A stretch of 64,000 nt of DNA, taken from the NCBI GenBank assembly GCA_041319085.1, contig CP101033.1:397001-461000 (forward strand), given 5' to 3'. A program made the translations under genes and the position numbers. Position 1 is the first letter of the stretch. The number at the start of each line of letters is the position of its first letter. Below, piece after piece: positions 34,735 to 42,713 of the stretch. This DNA comes from Aeromonas veronii. Its GTDB lineage: Bacteria > Pseudomonadota > Gammaproteobacteria > Enterobacterales > Aeromonadaceae. Under the pieces are notes generated by a model, which saw only the letters and a program-made list of their open reading frames with translations, searched no databases and was not told the DNA's origin.

Positions 34735-35247
34735 TGGGTCTCACAAGGACGGAGCTGGTCCGGCAGGATGCAGGGCAGCGCATAAAGATGGAATAGTCCG
34801 CAGGATGTGGACAAGGGACACCTCAGGATGAGCTCGATAATCAGGATGATTATCGTCACGGATGAATAAAGGAACACCGCGGGACGCGGCAGGACACTCT
34901 CGGGATGAGAGCAGAACGAATGGAATCTCGTTCTTCAGGATGAACAGGACCTCGCCGGATGCGAGAGGAATACTTCAGGATGAAGTGAGATAACCCGGAT
35001 GGTTATCTATCAGGAAGACGCAAGGAACCCCACAGGACGTGGTAATGGACACCTCCAGGATGGAGACAGGGAAGCAGTTCAGGATGAATTGCCAGGCCAG
35101 GAACGCCGCAGGACACGCCAACGGATTGGAAAGGGGATATTCCAAAGGATTAGGATAACGTCAGGGATTGCAGGGAGCATTGCAGTTCTACGGACAGAAC
35201 GACACGACTCTAGGGGACGGCTACCGCCGTCCCCTTTTCTTTTTATG
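34735..35247 (+). ncRNA. csrB: CsrB-family regulatory RNA (CsrA antagonist)
   Basis: About 500 bases without a credible gene carry more than 30 GGA triplets. At least ten are in the loops of perfect short hairpins: ATAATC-AGGAT-GATTAT, CTCTC-GGGAT-GAGAG, CTCGC-CGGAT-GCGAG, ACTTC-AGGAT-GAAGT, GATAACC-CGGAT-GGTTATC, CCAC-AGGAC-GTGG and CTCC-AGGAT-GGAG among them. This is the CsrB/CsrC architecture that sequesters CsrA. The 3' end is a strong terminator, GGGGACGGC/GCCGTCCCC then TTTTCTTTTT. The 5' end is uncertain: TTGTTC/TAGTAT suggests about 34738, and a weaker TATTAA suggests about 34649. Confidence 0.92.
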
Positions 35248-35554
35248 GTTTGCCGGAGAGATTGCCACGCTGGGCGGCGTTGACGATCTCTTGCAGGCGC
35301 CGACGAATGTCAGCCATGCCAAACACGCCAAATATCAGCACAGTGACAAACTCGGTTTTGGTGACTGCGAAGTAGCGTTTGCAAGCTGCCTTTATCATGC
35401 TGGCCTGTAGCCAGTGGAATAGGGCGACAATCACGCCGCAGACTGGCAGAAAGCCGTTGAGTCTGCCGGGCAGCGGAGTAATCAGGCTCAGCAGCACGCC
35501 AAACCAGAAGAACAGTACCAGCCCCATCGCCAACAGATTAAAGACCCGCTTCAT
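35243..35554 (-). CDS. DUF1145 family membrane protein (YhhL-like)
   Basis: A 103-residue protein with three hydrophobic segments (LLAMGLVLFFWFGVLLSLIT, FLPVCGVIVALFHWLQA, VLIFGVFGMADI). YhhL lies beside rsmD and ftsY in E. coli, and this gene overlaps rsmD by 17 bases, so position and topology agree. Function unknown. Its stop codon falls within the T tract of the convergent csrB terminator. Confidence 0.85.
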   Translation of the reverse strand: MKRVFNLLAMGLVLFFWFGVLLSLITPLPGRLNGFLPVCGVIVALFHWLQASMIKAACKRYFAVTKTEFVTVLIFGVFGMADIRRRLQEIVNAAQRGNLSGKP

Positions 35555-36167
35555 TGTTTACCTCCCGCAGATAGAGTTGATAACAGACCTGACCGGCTTG
35601 TTTGTCTTTGAGTAGTTGCCAGCTGGCCGGCAACGGCAGATCGGACATCTCTTTTTCCCGTTCCAGATAGATCAGGGCATCCGCTGCCAGCCAGCCGCGT
35701 TGTTCCAGCAGCTCGCAAACTTGCGGCAGCAGCTCGCGGCGAAACGGCGGATCGAGGAACACCAGATCAAACGGCGTCGCCGGGCCTTGCAGCCAGCTCA
35801 CTGCATCTGACTGGATCACTTGACCCTGATTGCTGCCGAGGGCGGTCAGGTTCTTCTTGATCTGGTCGGCGGCCCCTTTGTCCATCTCGATCAGGGTCAC
35901 CTGCTCGGCATAGCGCGACAGCGCCTCCAGTCCGAGTCCGCCGCTACCGGCAAACAGATCCAGGCAGCGGGTGCCACGAATGTGGGGAGCCAGCCAGTTG
36001 AAGATGGTCTCCTTGACGCGATCCGTGGTGGGTCTGAGCCCCTCCACATCCTTGACCGGCAATTTGCGGCCTCGCCACTGGCCGCTGATGATTCTTACAA
36101 AGCCCGATTTTCCTTGCGGGGCGGGACTCTTGCTCGGTTTGCTACGGCTGGATTTCACTCTGGGCAT
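35538..36167 (-). CDS. rsmD: 16S rRNA (guanine-966 N2) methyltransferase RsmD
   Basis: A 209-residue SAM-dependent methyltransferase. FVRIISGQWRGRKLPV and LRPTTDRVKETIFNWL at the N-terminus, SAM motif CLDLFAGSGGLGLEAL, and the catalytic LVFLDPPF (an NPPF-like motif) identify RsmD. It methylates G966 of 16S rRNA on assembled 30S particles. It is divergent from ftsY, as in most gammaproteobacteria, and is followed by the overlapping DUF1145 gene. Confidence 0.96.
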   Translation of the reverse strand: MPRVKSSRSKPSKSPAPQGKSGFVRIISGQWRGRKLPVKDVEGLRPTTDRVKETIFNWLAPHIRGTRCLDLFAGSGGLGLEALSRYAEQVTLIEMDKGAADQIKKNLTALGSNQGQVIQSDAVSWLQGPATPFDLVFLDPPFRRELLPQVCELLEQRGWLAADALIYLEREKEMSDLPLPASWQLLKDKQAGQVCYQLYLREVNNEAGL

Positions 36168-36277
36168 CGCGTTTCATCGTCAGAAAATAAAGTGGTAGTA
36201 TAAGGCGGTTCATTTTTATGCCGACCCGCCCTGGGACGGCTATCTTAGCAGTCAGCCTTTGATGTGAGTATTTTTAG

Positions 36278-38035
36278 ATGGCAAAAGGTTTGTTTTCCTG
36301 GCTGGGTTTCGGCCGCAAGAAAGAAGAGGCTGAGGCTGTCCAACCACAGACACCCCAAGCCACCCCCGTTACCGTTGAGCCCGAGGTCGCTGCTACCCCT
36401 GCTCCTGTTTCCGATAGTACGCCGGCTGTGGCCCCCGAAGTGCCTGCCAGCGCAAAGAATACTGTTTTGCAAGATGATTGCTGCTTGCCGACCGAGCTGG
36501 ACGACCAGGGCCCGCTGGTGGTGGAGGAGTGCGCCTCCGATCTGGAGCCGGTGATCGTCAACGAAGCGCTGCTCGCCGAAGAGGAACGTGCAGCCGCAGA
36601 GGCGCAAGCTGCCGAAGCCGCTCGTATTGCGGCAGAAGCGCAAGCTGCCGAAATTGCCCGCATTGCCGCAGAAGCTCAGGCTGCGGAAGAGGCTCGTATT
36701 GCTGCCGAAGCTCGCGCCGCAGAAGAGGCCCGTCTTGCAGCCGAAGCCCGCGCTGCGGAAGAGGCTCGCATCGCTGCCGAAGCCCGCGCCGTAGAAGAAG
36801 CGCGTATTGCCGCTGAAGCTCAGGCTGCAGAAGAGGCTCGCATTGCTGCCGAAGCCCGCGCTGCGCAAGAGGCCCGTATCGCCGCCGAAGCCCGTGTTGC
36901 GGAAGAGGCTCGTATTGCCGCTGAAGCCCGTGCTGCGCAAGAGGCTCGTATTGCCGCTGAAGCTCAAGCTGCGGAAGAAGCCCGTATCGCCAAAGAGGCC
37001 CAGCGAGCGGAAGATCTGCGTCTGGTCGCCGCGATGGAGGCTGAGGCTGCTGCACTGGCGGCTCTGCCGCTGGCTGCCAAGGTGGACGACGACACCCAGG
37101 ACAAGCCGCAGCGGGAGGGCTTCTTTGCTCGCCTCAAGCGCAGTCTGGTGCGCACCAAGGAGAATATCGGCTCCGGTTTCTTCGGCCTGTTCCGTGGCAA
37201 GAAGATCGATGATGAGTTGTTTGAAGAGCTGGAAACCCAGCTGCTGACCGCCGATCTCGGCGTGGATACTACCAGTCGCATCATCGAGGGACTGGTACAG
37301 CACGCGGATCGCAAGCAGTTGAAGGATGCCGAGGCGCTCTACGGTTTGCTCAAGCAGGACATGGGTGAGATGCTGGCCAAGGTCGAGCAGCCGCTGGTGA
37401 TCGACACCAGCAAGAAGCCTTACGTGATCCTGATGGTCGGCGTGAACGGTGTCGGCAAGACCACCACCATCGGCAAGCTGGCCAAGCAGTTCCAGGCCGA
37501 AGGCAAGAGCGTGATGCTGGCGGCGGGTGACACCTTCCGTGCCGCTGCGGTCGAGCAGTTGCAGGTTTGGGGTCAGCGCAACAATATTCCGGTGATCGCC
37601 CAGCATACCGGTGCCGACTCCGCTTCCGTGATTTATGACGCCATCGAGGCTGCCCGCTCCCGCGGCGCCGATGTGTTGATTGCCGACACCGCCGGTCGCC
37701 TGCAAAACAAGAGCAACCTGATGGAAGAGCTCAAGAAAGTGGTGCGGGTGATGAAGAAGCTGGATGAAGAGGCCCCCCACGAGATCATGCTGACTCTGGA
37801 CGCTGGCACCGGCCAGAATGCGTTGAGCCAGGCCAAGCTGTTCAGCGAGGCGGTGGGTTTGACCGGCATCACCCTCACCAAGCTGGATGGCACTGCCAAG
37901 GGCGGCGTTATCTTCGCGGTGGCCGACAAGTTCCAGATCCCGATCCGCTATATCGGGGTGGGCGAGGGGATCGACGATCTGCGTCCCTTCGTTGCCAACG
38001 ACTTCATCGAGGCGCTCTTTAGCCGCGATGAATAA
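36278..38035 (+). CDS. ftsY: Signal recognition particle receptor FtsY
   Basis: A 585-residue SRP receptor GTPase. After a short basic start (MAKGLFSWLGFGRKKEE), residues about 100-250 are an Ala/Glu/Arg repeat built from a 12-residue unit (AAEEARIAAEAR). This acidic A region is longer than in E. coli FtsY (497 residues). The NG domain follows: GVNGVGKTTTIGKLAKQF (G1), DTFRAAAVEQL, DTAGRLQNK and TKLDGTAKGG. It docks SRP-ribosome complexes at the membrane. First gene of ftsYEX. Confidence 0.97.
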   Translation: MAKGLFSWLGFGRKKEEAEAVQPQTPQATPVTVEPEVAATPAPVSDSTPAVAPEVPASAKNTVLQDDCCLPTELDDQGPLVVEECASDLEPVIVNEALLAEEERAAAEAQAAEAARIAAEAQAAEIARIAAEAQAAEEARIAAEARAAEEARLAAEARAAEEARIAAEARAVEEARIAAEAQAAEEARIAAEARAAQEARIAAEARVAEEARIAAEARAAQEARIAAEAQAAEEARIAKEAQRAEDLRLVAAMEAEAAALAALPLAAKVDDDTQDKPQREGFFARLKRSLVRTKENIGSGFFGLFRGKKIDDELFEELETQLLTADLGVDTTSRIIEGLVQHADRKQLKDAEALYGLLKQDMGEMLAKVEQPLVIDTSKKPYVILMVGVNGVGKTTTIGKLAKQFQAEGKSVMLAAGDTFRAAAVEQLQVWGQRNNIPVIAQHTGADSASVIYDAIEAARSRGADVLIADTAGRLQNKSNLMEELKKVVRVMKKLDEEAPHEIMLTLDAGTGQNALSQAKLFSEAVGLTGITLTKLDGTAKGGVIFAVADKFQIPIRYIGVGEGIDDLRPFVANDFIEALFSRDE

Positions 38036-38124
38036 GTCCGGCCGCGATGAGTCAGCTCAGCCGTGATGAGTAAGTGTTCCATGCCCCGACTCCGGTCGGG
38101 GCTTGTCAATTTCAGGGAACCGTT

Positions 38125-38793
38125 ATGATTCGTTTTGACAAGGTCAGCAAGGTATATAGCGGCGGCCATCAGGCGCTGCAAAAGGTCAGCTTTCACCTGC
38201 GCAAGGGGGAGATGGCCTTTTTGACCGGGCACTCGGGGGCGGGCAAGAGTACCCTCCTCAAACTGATCAGCGTGATGGAGCGCCCGACCGATGGTCGCGT
38301 CTTCTTTCATGGCGACGATGTCAGTCATATCCAGCGCAGCCAGATCCCCTATGTTCGCCGCCAGATCGGGATGATTTTTCAGGATCACCGGCTGTTGATG
38401 GACCGTACCGTGTTCGACAATGTCGCGTTGCCGCTGGTGATCGACGGCTACAGCCATGCGGACATCAACAAGCGGGTGGCGGCGGCACTCGACAAGGTGG
38501 GGTTGCTCGGCAAGGAGCGCTACCAGCCGCGTATGCTCTCCGGTGGTGAACAGCAGCGGGTCGGCATCGCCCGCGCCATCGTCAACAAGCCGCCGCTGCT
38601 GCTGGCGGATGAGCCGACTGGTAACCTGGATCCTCAGCTATCCATGGATATCATGCGGCTATTTCAGGAGTTCAACAATTTTGGGGTCTCGGTGCTGATT
38701 GCCACCCACGATCTGGGGCTGATCGCCCGCATGCGCTATCGCACCCTGACCCTCAAGGCGGGTCGCATGTATTCGGCCGGGGAGGAGCTCTGA
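38125..38793 (+). CDS. ftsE: Cell division ATP-binding protein FtsE
   Basis: A 222-residue ABC ATPase. Walker A is [13 protein letters not shown], the signature [15 protein letters not shown], Walker [14 protein letters not shown], and the switch His IATHD. With FtsX it drives periplasmic amidase activation through EnvC at the septum. The ATG at 38125 has AGGGAA six bases upstream. The stop overlaps the ftsX start by one base. Confidence 0.97.
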   Translation: MIRFDKVSKVYSGGHQALQKVSFHLRKGEMAFLTGHSGAGKSTLLKLISVMERPTDGRVFFHGDDVSHIQRSQIPYVRRQIGMIFQDHRLLMDRTVFDNVALPLVIDGYSHADINKRVAAALDKVGLLGKERYQPRMLSGGEQQRVGIARAIVNKPPLLLADEPTGNLDPQLSMDIMRLFQEFNNFGVSVLIATHDLGLIARMRYRTLTLKAGRMYSAGEEL

Positions 38794-39746
38794 TGGCTAT
38801 CGTTCGTCACAAACAACCGCCGCTGCGCCGTCTGATGATGTATGGGGTTGACCATGTGCGGCAGGCGTTTGCCAGTCTCGGGGAGCTGTGGCGCAATCCG
38901 CTCGCCTCCCTGATGACGCTGGCGGTACTCGGCGTCAGTCTGGCGCTGCCCTCCTGTTTCCACGTGCTGCTGAAAAACGCCGAGGTGGTGGAGGGGAGCT
39001 GGCAAACCAGCTCCCAGATCTCCCTCTATCTGCGCAAGGATCTGCCGGAGCAGAGCATTCTCGATCTGCAGCACCGCATCCTGCTCTATCCCGAGGTGGA
39101 CTCTGTCACCTACCTGAGCCGTGACGATGCGTTGCGGGAGTTTCGCGAGATCTCCGGCTTCGGCGATGCGCTCGATTATCTGGACAGCAACCCGCTGCCG
39201 CCGGTGCTGAGCGTCATCCCGGATCCGCGCTGGCAGAACCCGGAAGGGGCCGCCGAGTTGCTCGGCAAGCTCAACAATGAGGATGGGGTCGAACAGGGCA
39301 AGCTGGATCTGCAGTGGCTGACCCGATTGCAGGGGATCATGAACCTGCTGCGCCACACCATTACCGGTATCGCGGTGCTGCTGCTCTCGGCTGTGTTGCT
39401 GATCGTCGGCAATACCCTGCGTCTCAACATCCTTAACCAGCGTTCCGAGATCGAAGTGCTCAAGCTGGTGGGGGCGACCGACTCCTTTATTCATCGCCCT
39501 TTCCTCTATACCGGTATCTGGTTCGGGGTGATCGGCGGTATGTTGGCCTGGTGGCTGACCGAAGTGATGGTGATCTGGAGCGAAGGGGTGGTGAAGGAGC
39601 TGGCGGGCTTGTATAACAGTAACTTCCGGCTGGTCGGCATGGGGGCGGTAGACGGGATCAACCTGATCTTGCTGGGGGCCCTGCTGGGGCTGATTGCCTC
39701 CTGGTTTTCGGTCTATCGCCACATTCGTGACATCGAACCATCTTGA
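38793..39746 (+). CDS. ftsX: Cell division protein FtsX
   Basis: A 317-residue integral membrane protein with a cytoplasmic N-terminus, four helices and a large periplasmic loop between helices 1 and 2 (SQISLYLRKDLPEQSI region). It has the LRLNILNQRSEIEVLKLVGA motif of FtsX/MacB-like permeases. It partners FtsE. The tail (WFSVYRHIRDIEPS) matches family ends. Confidence 0.97.
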   Translation: MAIVRHKQPPLRRLMMYGVDHVRQAFASLGELWRNPLASLMTLAVLGVSLALPSCFHVLLKNAEVVEGSWQTSSQISLYLRKDLPEQSILDLQHRILLYPEVDSVTYLSRDDALREFREISGFGDALDYLDSNPLPPVLSVIPDPRWQNPEGAAELLGKLNNEDGVEQGKLDLQWLTRLQGIMNLLRHTITGIAVLLLSAVLLIVGNTLRLNILNQRSEIEVLKLVGATDSFIHRPFLYTGIWFGVIGGMLAWWLTEVMVIWSEGVVKELAGLYNSNFRLVGMGAVDGINLILLGALLGLIASWFSVYRHIRDIEPS

Positions 39747-39794
39747 TTGATTTATCATCAAAGTAAATCGCTGGATTTTGCGAAGCGGATCAAG

Positions 39795-40050
39795 TAAAAG
39801 AGGGGCCGTTTCTGGCTTGGCCTCCATAGTCAGAGCTGCGTATTCTGAATTACAATGATCTTTCGGATCTTCACTAGATCCAGTGAACCTTCTGATTTAC
39901 AAGCAGTCTATTAAAGCTGAAGCATTTATACGGGTGTGGCCCCTCTGCCTTGCTCGTCTGACTTGGCAAGCATGTGAAGGTTGCGAGCTCCGCAACAATG
40001 GACTTAGCATGCTACTTTTCGGGGGTCCTTTATTGTGGCCCCCTTTTTTT
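39795..40050 (+). ncRNA. Candidate structured RNA between ftsX and rpoH
   Basis: A 457-base gap follows ftsX. A terminator-like hairpin, GGGGGTCC/GGCCCCC followed by TTTTTTT, ends near 40050, well before the rpoH promoter region. Upstream, GTTGCG-AGCTC-CGCAAC and GCATG...GCATGC hairpins occur, and AGAGGGGCC (about 39799) is complementary to GGCCCCTCT (about 39938), which could close a larger fold. A short open frame (39883-40089) runs through the terminator and has no good ribosome site. It could instead be the ftsX 3' untranslated region. Confidence 0.4.
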
Positions 40051-40096
40051 GACTGTTCATTCATGATTCATCCTGCCGGCATAAGATGACCCCGGT

Positions 40097-40119
40097 TCAA
40101 ACATGCTCTGCATGTTTGA
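40097..40119. promoter_or_regulatory. Perfect inverted repeat upstream of rpoH
   Basis: Ten-base arms TCAAACATGC/GCATGTTTGA with a TCT loop, 85 bases before the rpoH ATG. No T tract follows. It could be an operator in the rpoH promoter region or a hairpin in its leader. Confidence 0.5.
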
Positions 40120-40203
40120 GGTAGGCCGCAGAATGGCGTCCGGTCAGTAGACAGGCCCTCTCAGGGTGTTAGACTGATTCGATTGAAAAGTAAGAGGTAG
40201 AAC

Positions 40204-41058
40204 ATGGGAACTTCATTGCAGCGCACTATGGCTCTGATTCCGCAAGGTAGTCTGGAAGGCTATATCCAGGCAGTAAACTCTATTCCGGTGCTGAGCGCAG
40301 AGGAAGAGCGTGAACTGGCTGAGCGTTTGCAGCAGGATGGCGATCTTGAGGCTGCCCGCCAGCTGGTTATGTCGCACCTGCGCTTTGTCGTTCATGTCGC
40401 CAAGAGTTATGCCGGTTACGGCCTGCCTCAGGCCGATCTGGTACAGGAAGGCAACATCGGCCTGATGAAGGCGGTCAAGCGCTTCGACCCGACGGTCGGC
40501 GTGCGTCTGGTCTCCTTCGCCGTACACTGGATCAAGGCCGAAATCCACGAATATGTATTGCGCAACTGGCGCATGGTCAAGGTGGCGACCACCAAGGCCC
40601 AGCGCAAGCTCTTCTTCAACCTGCGTAAATCCAAGAAGCGTCTGGGCTGGCTGAACCACGAAGAGGTTCAGGCCGTGGCGGCCGATCTCGGCGTCTCCGC
40701 AAGCGATGTGACCGAGATGGAAGCGCGGATGGCCAACTACGATCAGGCGTTCGATCTGGTGGGTGACGATGAAGAAGAGGGCGGTTTCGCACCGGTTCAC
40801 TATCTGGAGGACAAATCCTCCGATCTGGCCGCGACCATCGAGAATGACAACTGGGACGATCACGCGACCCGTCGCCTAAGCTCGGCCCTCGCCACCCTGG
40901 ACGAGCGCAGCCAGCACATCATCCGCGCCCGCTGGCTCGATGATGACAGCAAGACCACTCTGCAGGAGCTGGCCGATACTTACGGCGTCTCTGCCGAGCG
41001 CGTGCGTCAGCTTGAGAAGAACGCACTCAAGAAGCTGAAAGATGCCATGGAAGCCTGA
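40204..41058 (+). CDS. rpoH: RNA polymerase heat-shock sigma factor RpoH (sigma-32)
   Basis: A 284-residue sigma factor. Region 1.2/2 shows [38 protein letters not shown] and [18 protein letters not shown]. The RpoH box is [18 protein letters not shown], specific to sigma-32, and region 4 ends [18 protein letters not shown]. It directs transcription of chaperone and protease genes. As in E. coli it follows ftsYEX. AGTAAGAGG is the ribosome site. An early-coding thermosensor is expected for the family but was not modelled. Confidence 0.98.
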   Translation: MGTSLQRTMALIPQGSLEGYIQAVNSIPVLSAEEERELAERLQQDGDLEAARQLVMSHLRFVVHVAKSYAGYGLPQADLVQEGNIGLMKAVKRFDPTVGVRLVSFAVHWIKAEIHEYVLRNWRMVKVATTKAQRKLFFNLRKSKKRLGWLNHEEVQAVAADLGVSASDVTEMEARMANYDQAFDLVGDDEEEGGFAPVHYLEDKSSDLAATIENDNWDDHATRRLSSALATLDERSQHIIRARWLDDDSKTTLQELADTYGVSAERVRQLEKNALKKLKDAMEA

Positions 41059-41071
41059 TGCTTCCTCTCAT

Positions 41072-41103
41072 AAAAACAGGGCCTGATGGCCCTGTTTTTG
41101 TTT
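41072..41103 (+). terminator. Intrinsic terminator after rpoH
   Basis: Stem AAAACAGGGCC/GGCCCTGTTTT with a TGAT loop and a T-rich tail (TTTTTGTTT). Confidence 0.9.
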
Positions 41104-41183
41104 CGCAAGGATCTGGTCGGCCTTGCTTTGGTTACCCTTGAGTGTGTTATGTTGCCGCCACTGCCACATGAGGGAGAGCAGAA

Positions 41184-41843
41184 GTGAAACTGTTGAACGA
41201 CCTGTTTACCAACAATCGTGAGTGGGCCGAACGGATCAAGGCCGAAGATCCTGCCTTCTTTGCCACCCTTTCTGCCCAGCAGGCCCCCGAATACCTCTGG
41301 ATCGGTTGTTCCGACAGCCGGGTCCCCGCCAACCAGCTGATGGGCTTGCTGCCGGGGGATGTCTTCGTCCACCGCAACGTCGCCAACCTGGTGGTGCACA
41401 CCGATTTCAACTGCCTCTCGGTGCTGCAATACGCGGTTGAGGTGCTCAAGGTGAAGCACATCATCATCTGTGGCCACTATGGCTGCGGTGGCGTCAAGGC
41501 GGCGATGCAGAACCAGGAGCTGGGGCTCATCGACAACTGGCTGCGCAACATCAAGGATGTCTACTTCAAGTATCGCGAACAGCTGGATGCCATCGAAGAT
41601 GAGCACGAGCGCTTCGACTACCTGTGCGAGCTGAACGTGGCCGAGCAGGTTGCCAACGTCTGCCACACCACCATCATCCAGAATGCCTGGCGCAAGGGGC
41701 AGGAGCTGGCGGTGCATGGCTGGATCTACGGGATCAAGGATGGCTTGCTGCACGATCTCGATCTCTGCATCAGCGGGCCGGATCAGATCCCTGACGTCTA
41801 TCGCGCCTGGCCGGACATGCGTCCGCCCCACCGTCGGCGCTAG
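41184..41843 (+). CDS. can: Beta-class carbonic anhydrase
   Basis: A 219-residue enzyme. The zinc ligands and dyad are in WIGCSDSRVPANQ (Cys, Asp-Arg) and IICGHYGCGGVKAAM (His, Cys). GHYGCGG and HGWIYGIKDGLLHDLDL fit the E. coli Can type. It interconverts CO2 and bicarbonate. A GGGAGAGCAG ribosome site precedes the ATG. hutC begins 8 bases after the stop, so read-through into the hut repressor is likely. Confidence 0.96.
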   Translation: MKLLNDLFTNNREWAERIKAEDPAFFATLSAQQAPEYLWIGCSDSRVPANQLMGLLPGDVFVHRNVANLVVHTDFNCLSVLQYAVEVLKVKHIIICGHYGCGGVKAAMQNQELGLIDNWLRNIKDVYFKYREQLDAIEDEHERFDYLCELNVAEQVANVCHTTIIQNAWRKGQELAVHGWIYGIKDGLLHDLDLCISGPDQIPDVYRAWPDMRPPHRRR

Positions 41844-41851
41844 GGAGCTTC

Positions 41852-42559
41852 ATGGTGGCGCCAGCTCTCTATCTGCAGATCAAACAGCACATTCTGGACG
41901 GGATCCGCGAACGCCACTATCAGGCGGGGGACAGGATCCCGACCGAAGCGGCACTGTGTGAGCAGTTCACTGTGAGCCGGATGACGGTCAATCGGGCGCT
42001 GCGGGAACTGGTGGCGGAAGGGTGGCTGGTGCGTACCGCCGGTTCCGGCAGCTTCGTGGCGGACCGGCGTACCGAGTCGCCGCTGCTGGCTATTCGCAAT
42101 ATTGCCGACGAGATTGCCGAGCGGGGCAGCGAATACAGTGCCCGGGTGATCCGGCTGCAGCGACTGGCCGCCGACGAGAAGGTGGCGGTACAGCTGGGGC
42201 TGCGGGTCGGTGCCCCCATCTTTCACAGCCTGATCGTCCATCAGGCCGATGGGGAGCCGTTGCAGTTGGAGGAGCGCTTCGTCGATGCCGGGCGCCTGCC
42301 GGGCTATGGCGAGCAGGATTTCACCCTGCAAACTCCCAACCGCTATCTGATGGATGTCTGCCCTCTCTCCGAGATGGAGCACGTGGTGGAAGCCGTGCTG
42401 CCCAGCGCCGGTGAGGCAGGATTGTTGCAGATCCGCGTAGATTCCCCCTGCCTGTTGTTGCACCGGCGTACCTGGTCGGAGGGGCATCTGGTCTCCTACG
42501 CCCGTTTGCTCTCTCCCGGTTCTCGCTACAAGCTCAGCTCCAAGACTCACTTGGAATAA
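41852..42559 (+). CDS. hutC: Histidine utilisation repressor HutC (GntR family)
   Basis: A 235-residue GntR/HutC regulator. The winged helix (residues 5-70) reads ILDGIRERHYQAGDRIPTEA, then CEQFTVSRMTVNRALRELV. The UTRA ligand domain follows (IFHSLIVHQADGEPLQLEER). HutC represses hut genes and is released by urocanate. Two matching palindromes, one just after this gene and one before hutI, support both control of hutIGUH and autoregulation or blocking of read-through. Confidence 0.95.
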   Translation: MVAPALYLQIKQHILDGIRERHYQAGDRIPTEAALCEQFTVSRMTVNRALRELVAEGWLVRTAGSGSFVADRRTESPLLAIRNIADEIAERGSEYSARVIRLQRLAADEKVAVQLGLRVGAPIFHSLIVHQADGEPLQLEERFVDAGRLPGYGEQDFTLQTPNRYLMDVCPLSEMEHVVEAVLPSAGEAGLLQIRVDSPCLLLHRRTWSEGHLVSYARLLSPGSRYKLSSKTHLE

Positions 42560-42560
42560 A

Positions 42561-42570
42561 TGTATATACA
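42561..42570. promoter_or_regulatory. HutC operator 1
   Basis: The palindrome TGTATATACA lies directly after the hutC stop, in AT context, matching the second site at 42691 and the known HutC-type TGTATATACA-like core. Confidence 0.6.
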
Positions 42571-42582
42571 ATTCGGTTTTGC

Positions 42583-42609
42583 AAAGCCCACCTCTTGGTG
42601 GGCTTTTTT
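42583..42609 (+). terminator. Intrinsic terminator after hutC
   Basis: Stem AAAGCCCACC/GGTGGGCTTT with a TCTT loop and a T tail. It separates the can-hutC and hutIGUH transcripts. Confidence 0.9.
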
Positions 42610-42690
42610 GTGCTTAAACTCTAAGCGTGATGCTGTTATCAGGATGTGAATCCTGCTCTTTCTTTCGCCGGATGGATCGATTATAAGGAT

Positions 42691-42702
42691 ATGTATATAC
42701 AT
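42691..42702. promoter_or_regulatory. HutC operator 2, before hutI
   Basis: Perfect palindrome ATGTATATACAT, ending 11 bases before the hutI ATG and just ahead of its GAGG ribosome site, where bound repressor would block the promoter. Confidence 0.7.
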
Positions 42703-42713
42703 TTGAGGTCGCT

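Noticed and set aside
34999..35283. Open frame of 94 codons in the 34.7-35.25 kb region
   Set aside because: It lies inside the csrB hairpin array, has no suitable ribosome site, and encodes a low-complexity Arg/Gly-rich product that results from the GGA repeats.
39883..40089. 68-codon open frame between ftsX and rpoH
   Set aside because: It reads through an intrinsic terminator and lacks a ribosome site. The composition does not look coding.
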